Origin: an uncultured Woeseiaceae bacterium
Lineage (GTDB): Bacteria; Pseudomonadota; Gammaproteobacteria; Steroidobacterales; Woeseiaceae
Assembly: GCA_945788625.1 (NCBI GenBank)
Contig: CALZMQ010000006.1
Location: forward strand, 56,021-120,020
DNA: 64,000 bases
Reading direction: 5' to 3'
Shown one piece after another: positions 44,203-53,521 of this stretch. Both the position numbers and the translations under genes were made by a program. The notes below the pieces were generated by a model that made no database searches, was not told where the DNA came from, and saw nothing but the letters and a program-made list of their open reading frames with translations. Each line of letters begins with the position of its first letter. The stretch's first letter is position 1.

Positions 44203-45948
44203 TCAGCCGGGGAGACACTCCCGCGCTTCCACGAGAATCCAGCGCCACGAGTCGCGTCCGTCCTCGAGCGTGAAACGGGGTTCTCCGCCGGCCAGCAGGT
44301 ACTCGACGACTGTGGCGCCAGTAACGGGTTCCAGGTCGCCGCCGACCGGCTCATCGGGATCGGCAACGCCGCAATTCCTCCCGCCAGCAGCACTCGTGTA
44401 CATGATGTGCTCCATGCCGTCATGGCCTGCATGACAAAGCGAGAAGCAATGGCCCATCTCGTGGGCAAGCACGGTACCGAACACGTGCGTCATGACGCTG
44501 GTGCGGACGCTTGCGGCCGTCGTGACTCGCGGCTGGCCGCGCCAGAAGACCGACGCCAGCCCGAAACGCTGTGGCGAGTAACCGAAGGCCAGGATCGCGG
44601 GCAGGTCGCAGATGTCGCGCAGGCCGAGTGCGGTCGTGATGCGGTCTGCCATGGGCGTCAATGAAACGATGGCGCGCTCGCCCTCGTTGGCGAGTTCGAC
44701 GGTCTGAACGGGGCCCCAGTCCAGGTAAATTGCCATTTCCCGGAACTTCCGTTTTGCAACCGCGAGCATTTGCTTGAGTACCTCCTTGGAACCGGCGACG
44801 AGCTGGAACTCCGGAGCGTCGTCGTCGCTGCCGTTCAGGTATGCGCGGATGTCACCAAGCGAGACACGCAGAGAGGTGTCGCGGTAAACGAGTTCGAGAA
44901 CGCTTCGGGTAACCGGTGTGTCGCTACAACCGATTGGCGCGTAGCCCGCGGCTTCGTAGAGGTCGACAACGTTGTCGTTGTGCAACGCGCGCAGGTCGAA
45001 GGCGTCCGATCGTGAGGAAATCGCGCTGATCAGCGGAATAACCGGCCAATCGATGCCGAACGAACTGCTCGCGATGCGCAGTTCGGTTCGAAGCGTTTCG
45101 AGAGCATCGCCATCGAAGCGTTCGTCGAGCTCGTTTTCGAGCCAGCTCCGCAAATCCTCGCGGTCGAAGGCATTGCGGCTGCCACGGTTGCCGAGGCCAA
45201 CGATGTTGATGACGCTCAATACGACGCGACCGACGCCGATTCCGATGCCCTTGGACAGTCCCTCGAGCGCCCCGCAGAAATCGAGTCGCAGCACACTGGT
45301 AACCGTATCGAATATTCCTTCGATGATCTGCGACACGCCCTCGACAACTCGCCGCACAATACCGATCAAACCTGCAATAACGCCAAGGAAGAACCGGCCG
45401 AACGGACCGAGGCTGTCGCCGAGCTGCAGCAGAAACTCTTCGACGATGCCGAGCAGATCGGCCACGGCGTCGACAATGTTCGTCACAAGCTCACCAATCT
45501 CGCTGACGGCATCGACGAGGTCGAACCACAGGTCGCCCAGCGCTTCCAGGGCACCCAGCGGTTCCGTGAACAGGCAGACGACGGCGACCACGACGAAACG
45601 CAGCACTGCAACCACGACCTCGACGATGATCTTGACGACCTTGACGACGATCTCGCAGATGGTTTCGACGAGCCACTCGCCAACGACCTCCACGATGAAT
45701 TCGATGACCGTGTAGAAGACGATCTCGATCCAGCAGAACCACTTGTTGCAGCACAGGCACCACCAGTTGCAGCTACGCCTGCGGCAGCGTTCTTCGGCCC
45801 GAGAGCGTTGCCTTTCGATGGGGCGCCGGACCTCGCGCTCGACCCAGCGGCGGGCTTCGTGGCACGCCTCTTCGGCCTGCTCGAAGAATCGAGCGACCGG
45901 TACACGGACGTTCTCGGTGATCCAGGTGCCTACCTCGCGACAAGCCAT
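44203..45948 (-). CDS. Metzincin-like metalloprotease with long hydrophobic helical region
   Basis: 581 residues from the ATG at 45948 (GGAGGAG upstream); there is no signal peptide. Residues 1-70 are Arg/Cys/Trp-rich (RRSCNWWCLCCNKWFCW). Residues 72-250 form a run of hydrophobic amphipathic helices with acidic spacing (EIVVKVVKIIVEVVV, VDAVADLLGIVEE). Residues 490-520 hold HEMGHCFSLCH (His496, Glu497, His500, His506) and a Met-turn MEHIMY, the metzincin arrangement with Ser in place of the conserved Gly. A zinc protease is likely; the helical region may insert into membranes or assemble. A small membrane protein gene precedes it by 5 bases. Confidence 0.75.
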   Translation of the reverse strand: MACREVGTWITENVRVPVARFFEQAEEACHEARRWVEREVRRPIERQRSRAEERCRRRSCNWWCLCCNKWFCWIEIVFYTVIEFIVEVVGEWLVETICEIVVKVVKIIVEVVVAVLRFVVVAVVCLFTEPLGALEALGDLWFDLVDAVSEIGELVTNIVDAVADLLGIVEEFLLQLGDSLGPFGRFFLGVIAGLIGIVRRVVEGVSQIIEGIFDTVTSVLRLDFCGALEGLSKGIGIGVGRVVLSVINIVGLGNRGSRNAFDREDLRSWLENELDERFDGDALETLRTELRIASSSFGIDWPVIPLISAISSRSDAFDLRALHNDNVVDLYEAAGYAPIGCSDTPVTRSVLELVYRDTSLRVSLGDIRAYLNGSDDDAPEFQLVAGSKEVLKQMLAVAKRKFREMAIYLDWGPVQTVELANEGERAIVSLTPMADRITTALGLRDICDLPAILAFGYSPQRFGLASVFWRGQPRVTTAASVRTSVMTHVFGTVLAHEMGHCFSLCHAGHDGMEHIMYTSAAGGRNCGVADPDEPVGGDLEPVTGATVVEYLLAGGEPRFTLEDGRDSWRWILVEARECLPG

Positions 45949-45953
45949 CAGCG

Positions 45954-46322
45954 CTACTCCTCCAAATATTCGGTAAGAAGGGTCAGTTCCCGCCCAAGTG
46001 AACGATGACTCGAATACAAGGAGACAAGCTTCGCGGTGAAGGAGACCGCGATGCTGCCGAGAACAATGATCATGGAACCAGGCCAGGTGAAACCCGGATA
46101 TAAGGCAAACCCGGCCACAAGGGCAATGACGAGTACGATCGCGGCCCAGCCGCAGCCGCATTCATTGAAAAGATGTCGCAGGCGGGACTCGAGGCGCCTT
46201 TTTCGGGGTTCATCGAGTCCGGGTACGGCGAGTTCCAGCGACCGTAGCACAGGTCGATGCAGCCACGAGTTGAGACGCATGGCTTCGGTCAACTCCTGAT
46301 GAGACCCGATTCTTATCTTCAT
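45954..46322 (-). CDS. Small two-helix membrane protein next to the metzincin gene
   Basis: 122 residues from ATG 46322 (an upstream TTG exists). Two hydrophobic helices (AAIVLVIALVAGFALYPGF and SMIIVLGSIAVSFTAKLVSL) follow a basic helical N-terminus with Cys-Gly-Cys-Gly just before the first helix. It ends 5 bases before the metzincin start, so both are co-transcribed. It could anchor, chaperone or give immunity to the metzincin. No family recognised. Confidence 0.65.
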   Translation of the reverse strand: MKIRIGSHQELTEAMRLNSWLHRPVLRSLELAVPGLDEPRKRRLESRLRHLFNECGCGWAAIVLVIALVAGFALYPGFTWPGSMIIVLGSIAVSFTAKLVSLYSSHRSLGRELTLLTEYLEE

Positions 46323-46488
46323 TAATAGTCTCGAATTCAAACAACTGCCTTACACCTTAAAGCGGTTTTTCTCCGACTTTTCACTCATTGTTGCAGGCGG
46401 CAGTCGAATTGCGGCAAGTCGCTATTTACAGGTCCGCGGCGCACGCTAGTCTGGATTGCGCCATACGCAACTCAGGCCGGACGTCCTG

Positions 46489-47634
46489 ATGACACCGATC
46501 GGTAAACGAGCCCTTTTGGTTGGAGCGACCGGCTATGCGGGCCGCAAGCTGGCCAGGTATTTGCTGAAGGACACTGATGCGACAGTAATTCTGTCCGGCA
46601 GAAGCAGGGCGAAGCTCGAGGAGCTGCAGTCGAGTCTTCGTACGCACGATCCGGCAGATCGCTTTGAGTTGCTCGAGCTTGATGCGGAGAATCTTGATGC
46701 CGCCGCCCCGGTCGAATTCGATTTGCTGGTCAATGCCACCGCAGAAGGGCCACACAACGCTTCGCTGATCCAGTTCTGCCTCGATCATCAAGCTGACTGG
46801 ATTGATCTGCAGATGACCAATGAGCTGTTGAGTCCGCCGACCGGACTTCGATCGGAGGTCGAACGCACCGGCTGTCGATTCGTCATCCAGGCCGGATTTC
46901 ACCCGGGACTTATCGCGGCGCTGGTACGCTATGCGGCACAGCAAATGGACGCCATGGACAGCGCTATCGTCGGGAGCGTGATTCGTGACAAGGCCGGTTT
47001 GCCTTATACCTCGGGAGTCGCTGAACTTGTTGAGTCGTTCCGCGACTACAAGAGCGAGATGTACGAGGATGGCCGCTGGCAGAAACTGAAGTACGCGGAA
47101 TACCCGAAGATTGAATTCGAGCATGGATTCGGCAAGCTGTTGACCTATCCTGTGGAAATGCCGGAGCTGCGCCGCCTGCCCGAGCTGTTGCCGAACCTGA
47201 AGAGCACCGGGTTTTTTGTTGCAGGTTTCAACTGGTTTGCCGATTACCTCGTTACCCCGCTGATTATGCTCGGCTCGCGCATCGCACCGCGGCAAACAGC
47301 CACCTCGCTGGGGCGTCTACTGAGCTGGTCGACAAAGCGATTTGCCCGGCCTCCCTACGGCACGGTCGTGCAGGTCGATGCCGAAGGTAAACGTGAGGGC
47401 CGGCCTGTCCGCTTTCGGCTTTCCCTGTGTCACGAAAGCGCCTATACACTGACGGCTATCCCGGCCGTCGCAATGATCAAGCAAATGCTGAGAAGAAAGG
47501 TCCCACCAGGCATCCACCTGATGGGACTTTGCTGCGACCCGGTCGAACTGCTCGAGGATATCGAGCGTACCGAGATTTCAATCACTCAACGACACGACGC
47601 CCGGAGTGATGCCACGTTATGCCTGACGAGCTGA
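46489..47634 (+). CDS. Saccharopine dehydrogenase-like NAD(P) oxidoreductase
   Basis: 381 residues from the ATG at 46489 (a TTG eleven codons earlier is in frame). The N-terminus is a Rossmann fold: RALLVGATGYAGRKLARYLL with GATGYAG as the glycine loop. The middle shows FDLLVNATAEGPHN and VIQAGFHPGL, typical of saccharopine reductase-like and trans-acting enoyl reductase-like proteins. One hydrophobic stretch near 260 (YLVTPLIMLGSRIA) may contact the membrane. Substrate unknown. Overlaps the next gene by 16 bases, so the pair is co-expressed. Confidence 0.8.
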   Translation: MTPIGKRALLVGATGYAGRKLARYLLKDTDATVILSGRSRAKLEELQSSLRTHDPADRFELLELDAENLDAAAPVEFDLLVNATAEGPHNASLIQFCLDHQADWIDLQMTNELLSPPTGLRSEVERTGCRFVIQAGFHPGLIAALVRYAAQQMDAMDSAIVGSVIRDKAGLPYTSGVAELVESFRDYKSEMYEDGRWQKLKYAEYPKIEFEHGFGKLLTYPVEMPELRRLPELLPNLKSTGFFVAGFNWFADYLVTPLIMLGSRIAPRQTATSLGRLLSWSTKRFARPPYGTVVQVDAEGKREGRPVRFRLSLCHESAYTLTAIPAVAMIKQMLRRKVPPGIHLMGLCCDPVELLEDIERTEISITQRHDARSDATLCLTS

Positions 47635-48218
47635 ACGACATCCGGAAGCGCGAATTCAAATCGCGCAAAGCGCTGCGTCGCTGGCTCGTGGCCAATCATG
47701 CATCCGCTGGTACGTTCTGGCTGGTCACCTACAAGAAACACGTGCCTGGGAATTACATCCCGTACGGCGAGGTCGTCGAGGAACTCCTGTGCTACGGCTG
47801 GATCGACGGCCGAACCCGGCGCGTCGATGAAGACCGGACGATGTTGCTGGTCGGCCCGAGAAAGCCCGGCAGTACCTGGTCGGCCTCGAACAAGAAACGT
47901 GTCGCGAAGCTCCTTGCCGCAGGCCTGATGACGGCGGCTGGAAATGCCAAAATCGATGGCGCCAAAAAAGACGGCTCGTGGTCATTCCTCGAGGACGTTG
48001 AGAATCTCGTTGTGCCGGATGATCTTGCCGAAGCCCTGAACAGGAACAAGCGCGGGAAACGCAACTTCGAGGCGTTCAACGCATCGTCAAAGAAGGTGAT
48101 CCTGTTGTGGATAAAGACGGCCAAGCGCGATGAGACGCGCAAGAAGAGAATCAGCGAAACTGTTCGGCTGGCTGCCAAAAATCTCAAAGCGGCGCATCCG
48201 GAGGCGGCCGGGCGCTAG
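47619..48218 (+). CDS. YdeI/OmpD-associated family protein
   Basis: 199 residues. The family pattern is clear: SRKALRRWLVANHASAGTFWLVTYKKH, then VVEELLCYGWIDGRTRRVDEDRT, and RKPGSTWSASNKKRVAKLL, with a C-terminal helical region and AAHPEA tail. The fold binds small ligands; cellular role is poorly known, some members being linked to antimicrobial peptide or bacteriocin tolerance. Overlaps the preceding oxidoreductase gene by 16 bases. Confidence 0.88.
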   Translation: MPDELNDIRKREFKSRKALRRWLVANHASAGTFWLVTYKKHVPGNYIPYGEVVEELLCYGWIDGRTRRVDEDRTMLLVGPRKPGSTWSASNKKRVAKLLAAGLMTAAGNAKIDGAKKDGSWSFLEDVENLVVPDDLAEALNRNKRGKRNFEAFNASSKKVILLWIKTAKRDETRKKRISETVRLAAKNLKAAHPEAAGR

Positions 48219-48326
48219 ACCACGAACAGAGCAGTTAGTTACAGGCGGTTGTGACGATGGAATCCGTCGCACTGAATAAATCAATACGGTTGGCATATTT
48301 TCCGGGAACCCGGAATTCCAAGCGCG

Positions 48327-49085
48327 TCAGAACTTGCCGTTATCGTTTTTCCATTCGCTGCGTGGCGCAATTTTTTCGGTGGTGTCCCAGTGCTCCATAA
48401 CCTTGCCATTCGCGACTCGAAACAGGTCGTAGAAAGCGGAGTGTGCGCCCCCGTGGTTGCCCTCGCTGACGCAAAGGACGAAGTTGCCCTCGGCGAGAAC
48501 GCGGTGGATGCGGTGATAGTCGATGTGTCTGCCGTTCTGGTCCTTGGCTTCCAGTGCGGAGCGGAGCATGGACACGCTATCAGTCAGTCGCGGATTATGT
48601 TCAGCATAGCTGTCTGCATCAATGAAGTCGGTGAGCCGATCAAGGTGCCCATCGACGAGCACGACGTCGACGAACGACCGAACCAGGGCACGGTTGCTTT
48701 CCGTTAGTTCGAGATCGACGGCCTCGGTGGGTCCGTCCACCATGCTTCGGCCGGATTCGTTGGGTCCCTGTCGTTCCTGGATGTTGTCCCAGTGCTCGAC
48801 TGCCTGGCCGTCTTCGAACCGGAAGACTTCGAAGCCGATTCGGCGGCTCTCGAAATCGTATTCCGTATGACCAAAGACGAAGTCACCGTCTTCGAAGGCG
48901 CGCACGATATTGACCCTGGGTGAGGTTTTGGACAGCCGTTGGAAGAGGGCAGCCAAACCCTCGCTGCCTTCGTGGGTCTGGGGATTGTGCTGAATGTACT
49001 TGGCTTCATTGACGACGGCGATCGGCCCGGGATCACCGGTCTCGATGCTTTTGAGTAACGCCCTAATCTGGTCTATCTTTGTCAT
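48327..49085 (-). CDS. Two-domain SnoaL-like (NTF2 fold) protein
   Basis: 252 residues from ATG 49085 (the frame continues to a TTG at 49118, in both copies, so the start is not certain). Two tandem cone-shaped domains are visible: IDQIRALLKSIETGDPGP... EAKYIQHNPQTHEG... EVFRFEDGQAVEHWDNIQ and NRALVRSFVDVVLVDGH... DSYAEHNPRLTDS... FYDLFRVANGKVMEHWDTTE. Each holds the 'Y.HNP' and 'F....G...EHWD' blocks of SnoaL-like polyketide cyclase/small-ligand proteins. It is the parent of the short copy at 43799. Divergent from the large lipoprotein gene. Confidence 0.82.
   Translation of the reverse strand: MTKIDQIRALLKSIETGDPGPIAVVNEAKYIQHNPQTHEGSEGLAALFQRLSKTSPRVNIVRAFEDGDFVFGHTEYDFESRRIGFEVFRFEDGQAVEHWDNIQERQGPNESGRSMVDGPTEAVDLELTESNRALVRSFVDVVLVDGHLDRLTDFIDADSYAEHNPRLTDSVSMLRSALEAKDQNGRHIDYHRIHRVLAEGNFVLCVSEGNHGGAHSAFYDLFRVANGKVMEHWDTTEKIAPRSEWKNDNGKF
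48460..48966. repeat. 9-bp direct repeats CCCTCGCTG flanking 498 bp of the parent gene
   Basis: CCCTCGCTG occurs at 48460-48468 and 48958-48966, exactly 498 bases (166 codons) apart. Removing one copy and the interval gives the reading frame of the short gene at 43799-44059, as its single CCCTCGCTG and the 166-residue length difference show. Confidence 0.75.
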
Positions 49086-49140
49086 GGTTATGTGTTTCCT
49101 ACTTGATATTCTCGGCAAAGCTGATACTTATTGCCACCAA

Positions 49141-52100
49141 ATGGAAAGTAATAAGAATGAGGGTGGGACGGCCAGAAGCGCAATACGAAGCCCCTCCAGG
49201 GCGCTTTCGTCAAGCAAGCCAGGCAGGGATTTAGTATCGATCCTCCTCTTGGTATGCCTCAATGCGTGCGGAGGAGGCGGTGGTGGCGGGGCGTCACCGC
49301 CGGTCGGTCAACCGCCGCAACCGCCCATTAGCGGCCCCGTCGTGCTGACGTCGGGGAATGCCCTGGATGCGATCACGGAAATGGGCGTGGCGACAGATGC
49401 AGCTTTTACGCTAAGTACCGCAACGCTCAGCCGCTTGCTCGACTACATGACCGACGGTGACACGACGGATACCTGTGATTTTGGTGGAACGGTATCGACG
49501 AGTCTGACCGATGCCGACGGCAATGGTGTCGTGTCGGTCGGTGACACGTTCAACGTGCAGTACGCCAATGCTTGCTACGACATCGATATGAACGATCTCG
49601 TCACTGGAACTGTGACGTTACTGATCAACGAACTCGATTTTGGCAATAGTAGCCAGCATGTCATTGCGGGGCGTCTGTCACCATCGGCTAACTTCCGAGC
49701 CGATGATTCGGGGTCCGAGAACACATTGACGGGTTCTTTTGATGTGTTTTCGTTCAATAGCGGTGGGGCCAACATCCAGGAAGTGAAGTTGGTGGCCGGC
49801 TCAACCGCGACGATTACCTGGGTCGACAAGAGTCGTCCAGGACCAGCGAATTCGAGCGAAGTGTCAGAATTCCTCGCCCGAAAAACGATCCGAACGGAAG
49901 CCGATCCGGCGCTCTCGGGCACGCTTTTCGAGTTGCATATGGCGCTCGACTTGGACCTGTTGGCAGGCACTATTCAGTGCGATTCGCCCACACCCGTCCC
50001 TGACGCGGTAGATAGCTATCCCGCAATGGGAGGCTATCTGGATTGCACCGGGGCCGCAGGCTCGCGCGTAAGGGTAGTGGGGGACACGATGCGTGGCGGC
50101 GGGTCTCCCTCCGACAAGATATTTGTCGATTCCGGATCGGGAACACTCGTCGAGGTCGGTCGGTTTTCGCGCGGTGGGCTCCGGCTGCAGTGGCTATTTG
50201 AGCGTTCGATATTCGGAAAAGGGCCACCGCATCAGAATGAAACTTTTGAAGACGTGGCGTCCACGCGCATGCCGATTGACATTACGGACAGCGCTTACGA
50301 TGCGGCCAGCGGCCGTCTGTATGTCGTGGACGCGACGGATTTGATCGTCTATGAGGGTTCGACGCTGGCGGAAATCGATCGCCTGGCCCTCGTCGACGCC
50401 GTCAACACGATGGCCTTATCGGACGATGGTTCAACGCTGTGGTTGGCCGCACGTGACAACGGCGAATTCCGCTCTGTCGACACAGGGACAATGACGTACC
50501 AGGACCTGGTGATGTACACGTCCCCCGGGCCGACGAATTCAACGATCCAGTACGCCTACGATATCGCGGTAGTGCCGGGCACCACGGATGTCCTGATAGC
50601 GACGTTGAACCATCGACGAGAGATCGTGATGTTCAACGGTAGCGTCGAGCTGCCGGGAACCCTTCCATTGTTGAGTGCATCGGCGCGCAATTTCGCAATC
50701 CTCGATTCAGGTTCGTTGGCTGCAAACGAAGGAACACAAAGCTCCCCGAGCGACCTGCGAATCGCGTCAATCGACCTGGTGAACGGTCTACCGGTACAGT
50801 CCTCACTGACGAATTACCTACCGGGTAGCAGCCGGATGTTTGCGCCGGACGCCGGCACGCTATTTGCGAACAATCGAGTCATTGATTTGACGCGTGAGTC
50901 GGTGAGCGGCGAACTGGAGACACTTACTGTCCCGGTCTCGCTTCTGGCACTCGACGCGGCACGGGACCGGATTTACGGCATCCGAAACTCATCGCAGCTA
51001 ATGGTGTACGAGTACAGTACGCGCCGATTGATCGGGGCTTACTTCCTGGACCGCAACTCTCTCGGGCGTTTTCGTCGTGTGCATATCGCCGGGGACGAGG
51101 TGCTGTTTACGTTTGAAAACGTCTTGCTGCAAGTTGAGGCGGCCGATATCGGAAAGAACCGGGGGCTGGACGCCTGCGCCGTCAGGGACTTGTCCGGACT
51201 CTTGCTACCCGGTTTGGCATTTCAATTGAACTGCGAACTCGAAGCGGTGGTTTACGACAGCTCGCGAGAACGGCTCCTGCTTGGGTTCGGGGCCGACAAT
51301 GGCGATCTTTCCTATTCTGTTGGCATATTCGAGCCGCAATCAGCCACGTTGGAGGCCCTGATCCCTGTCGGCGCGAACCCAGGCAAACTGCGCATTACGC
51401 CCGACAACCAGTCGCTTCTGGTCCTGCTGGCCGGGGCGAATGAGATTGCTGTTATTGACCTGGATACGCGGCAGCTAAGCGGGTATCAGCCACTGGGTTT
51501 CCACCTGGATGCCGGCGGCGTGCCCGGCGATCCCGCGATCCCGACCGCGATCGCATTGCTGAACGGCGGCGCTAATGACTTCCTGGTCGCCATGGCTGAT
51601 GGGTCCGTCAATCGCTATATCAATGGCGCGACACTGCCGGACGAGCATGTTGGTGGCGATGCTTACGTCGATCTGTTTGCGTCGCAGGATGGAACGACCG
51701 GTGTTTCGGTATTCAGGGACCAATCCAGCGTCGTGGACATTTCATCGACGGGCGTTGCCGAGCAACAGGACCTGGGGGCCATCTTCGCCGGCCCGTTTAC
51801 GAAAAGAAATGTGTTGCAACAATCGGGCGACGAGCTGTTCGTGTTCAACGGTGATGTATTCGATATCGAGGCTGAGTCACTGTCGACACCGTGCACGATC
51901 GACAATCCGCAAATGCGGGACCAGATCGCAATGTCGTCGCCCGCGGCAGATGCAGCTATCTATGTAACCCTGGATGGACCCGGCATCAATCTCCAGAACT
52001 GCGACAGGGCGAGTGGCTTCATCGAAGTATTACGTCCGGTGTCCTTTTTCTCGACGAGCGCAACGCCCGTGCTGGTCGGAGGGCACCTTAACGATGCCGG

Positions 52101-52155
52101 GATACTGATGATCGCCACGACCGAGTGGTTGTTGGCGGTAGACCCAACCCAGTAG
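49141..52155 (+). CDS. Large surface lipoprotein with beta-propeller-like repeats
   Basis: 1004 residues from the ATG at 49141. A 30-residue polar n-region leads to LVSILLLVCLNAC with lipobox Cys43, then a Gly-rich linker and Pro-rich PPVGQPPQPP. The rest is beta-rich: an N-terminal domain with 'DGDTTDTCDFGGTVSTSLTDADGNGVVSVGDTF', then several strand repeats of the SDDGSTLWLAARDNGEF type (YVTN-like propeller). Function unknown; probably surface or periplasmic binding. The frame extends upstream to 48994, but that overlaps the divergent SnoaL gene. No strong ribosome site is visible, which is a weakness of this start. Confidence 0.75.
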   Translation: MESNKNEGGTARSAIRSPSRALSSSKPGRDLVSILLLVCLNACGGGGGGGASPPVGQPPQPPISGPVVLTSGNALDAITEMGVATDAAFTLSTATLSRLLDYMTDGDTTDTCDFGGTVSTSLTDADGNGVVSVGDTFNVQYANACYDIDMNDLVTGTVTLLINELDFGNSSQHVIAGRLSPSANFRADDSGSENTLTGSFDVFSFNSGGANIQEVKLVAGSTATITWVDKSRPGPANSSEVSEFLARKTIRTEADPALSGTLFELHMALDLDLLAGTIQCDSPTPVPDAVDSYPAMGGYLDCTGAAGSRVRVVGDTMRGGGSPSDKIFVDSGSGTLVEVGRFSRGGLRLQWLFERSIFGKGPPHQNETFEDVASTRMPIDITDSAYDAASGRLYVVDATDLIVYEGSTLAEIDRLALVDAVNTMALSDDGSTLWLAARDNGEFRSVDTGTMTYQDLVMYTSPGPTNSTIQYAYDIAVVPGTTDVLIATLNHRREIVMFNGSVELPGTLPLLSASARNFAILDSGSLAANEGTQSSPSDLRIASIDLVNGLPVQSSLTNYLPGSSRMFAPDAGTLFANNRVIDLTRESVSGELETLTVPVSLLALDAARDRIYGIRNSSQLMVYEYSTRRLIGAYFLDRNSLGRFRRVHIAGDEVLFTFENVLLQVEAADIGKNRGLDACAVRDLSGLLLPGLAFQLNCELEAVVYDSSRERLLLGFGADNGDLSYSVGIFEPQSATLEALIPVGANPGKLRITPDNQSLLVLLAGANEIAVIDLDTRQLSGYQPLGFHLDAGGVPGDPAIPTAIALLNGGANDFLVAMADGSVNRYINGATLPDEHVGGDAYVDLFASQDGTTGVSVFRDQSSVVDISSTGVAEQQDLGAIFAGPFTKRNVLQQSGDELFVFNGDVFDIEAESLSTPCTIDNPQMRDQIAMSSPAADAAIYVTLDGPGINLQNCDRASGFIEVLRPVSFFSTSATPVLVGGHLNDAGILMIATTEWLLAVDPTQ

Positions 52156-52290
52156 AAGGGTCGGGGCACGGTGACCACTGCCAACTCCTCGGCAAAAGTT
52201 AGGGCCGTCGCAGCGAGGGGAAGGGTAGTGGCCACTCTCGCGCGCTAGCGTTTAATCTCCACAGGCCAGTTTGGGTCAGGATATCGTGGT

Positions 52291-52320
52291 GCCTGCTAGA
52301 ATGAGCCGCGACCCTGTCTG
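52291..52320 (+). promoter_or_regulatory. Extended -10 promoter-like element, copy 1
   Basis: GCCTGCTAGAAT carries TGC-TAGAAT, an extended -10. The 30 bases agree at 26 positions with 56394-56423. Copy 2 precedes a methyltransferase gene; copy 1 has no gene on the same strand downstream for over a kilobase, as the LytTR gene is convergent. This orphan promoter could make a small RNA. Confidence 0.35.
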
Positions 52321-52394
52321 TCGATGTGTTCCCGGATCGCGCGGAGTCTGCGTGCGCCGCGCCACGCTGGAAACTCAACGGTCGAGAAATTGGG

Positions 52395-52433
52395 ACCGGA
52401 TTCGAGATTTGGGCGAAAGCCCCTGCAGCCGGT
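52395..52433 (+). other. Nested hairpin downstream of the orphan promoter
   Basis: An outer stem ACCGG/CCGGT (52395-52399, 52429-52433) encloses GGGC-GAAA-GCCC (52411-52422), a GNRA tetraloop hairpin. In the 310-base gap 52156-52465 this and the promoter-like element are the only signals I see; no gene is present. A structured RNA is possible. Confidence 0.25.
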
Positions 52434-52465
52434 GACCATCGAGCACACTTTGTTGCCGATTGAAG

Positions 52466-53362
52466 CTATGAGGTGGCGGTGCCACGAGCAGGCGTAATCT
52501 GCTGCCGAAGCAACGGCAATACCTCGTCCAGCCGGTGCCGACTCACGGGGACCTCGTAACCACTGTCCAGGATCAGGCGTATGTTACGGTTCTTCCGACG
52601 CACTGTCGTAATGTGCTTGAGATTGACAATATGCGATCGATGCACCTGTAGAAAGGTTGACGGCAGCAGGGACTGCACGTCGCGCAATGGCATGGCCAGG
52701 TCGCGTTTCGCGTAGCCGTCATCGTGTTGGTAATGCACATAGCAGTAGTGATCTTCAACGACGATATTTCGAATCGACTCGGCACTGAGCGTAAAGTCTG
52801 TTCGCCCTGACTCGAATCGTATCGGTTTGTCGTCGACGGTTTCGATATTCGAGCCTCGGCTTCCCAGCAATTCATTGATTTCCCGAAGCCGTACAAGCTC
52901 CGATCTGAGGCTTTCGGTCAGATAGGGTTGTACAAACAGGTAGGTTGCCAGGAACCAGACAGGCAAGAGCTGTGAGAAGCCCATTGGTCGGACATGGACA
53001 TTGGTCTGGGCGCCTGACATCCAGTCAATCAACTCGCTCAATGGCAGGTAGTAGTAGCCAAGGACGAATCCAGCCATTGAGACTGCCCATAGTTGCCACA
53101 CCCGCACGTCCTTTGTTGAGTCCAGGAGCACGTGCAGGAACGTCATGGCGAGTCCGATGCCCACGACGTAAACCAGGCCGATCGTACCAGCGTGGATGAG
53201 CATTCCCAGCAGGGGACCATCTTCCTGTATCAACAGGTGGATCACGACGGTGCATGCGAAAACAAGGACAAATACGACGGTCAATAGACGGATTTGCTGC
53301 CTGGCACTGGGCCGCAAGGGCAGCCTCGTGCTCAGGTAATTGTGCAGGCCCTCGATTGTCAT
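52466..53362 (-). CDS. LytTR-family regulator with membrane sensor
   Basis: 298 residues from ATG 53362; the frame runs on upstream to 53875 but that stretch is antisense to the following gene. Four membrane helices occupy about 25-165 (RLLTVVFVLVFACTVVIHLL, GTIGLVYVVGIGLAMTFLHV and two more). The C-terminal LytTR DNA-binding domain shows FTLSAESIRNIVVEDHYCYVHY, PLRDVQSLLPSTFLQVHRSHIVNLKHI and DSGYEVPVSRHRLDEVL. A one-component membrane regulator, target unknown; genes flanking it on the other strand are candidates. Confidence 0.88.
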   Translation of the reverse strand: MTIEGLHNYLSTRLPLRPSARQQIRLLTVVFVLVFACTVVIHLLIQEDGPLLGMLIHAGTIGLVYVVGIGLAMTFLHVLLDSTKDVRVWQLWAVSMAGFVLGYYYLPLSELIDWMSGAQTNVHVRPMGFSQLLPVWFLATYLFVQPYLTESLRSELVRLREINELLGSRGSNIETVDDKPIRFESGRTDFTLSAESIRNIVVEDHYCYVHYQHDDGYAKRDLAMPLRDVQSLLPSTFLQVHRSHIVNLKHITTVRRKNRNIRLILDSGYEVPVSRHRLDEVLPLLRQQITPARGTATS

Positions 53363-53521
53363 GCACGAATGATACCGCTCTGGTTGTTCCGTTGGGGCTG
53401 CCTTTTGTACCAGTCGCGAATTCAATTGCCCATTCGCGAAAAAGGCGTGCCAGTCGCGCAGTATTCCTTGCGACGGACCGTTCATGGGCGTTACATCATA
53501 GGTATGCCGGAGGAAGCGCAA

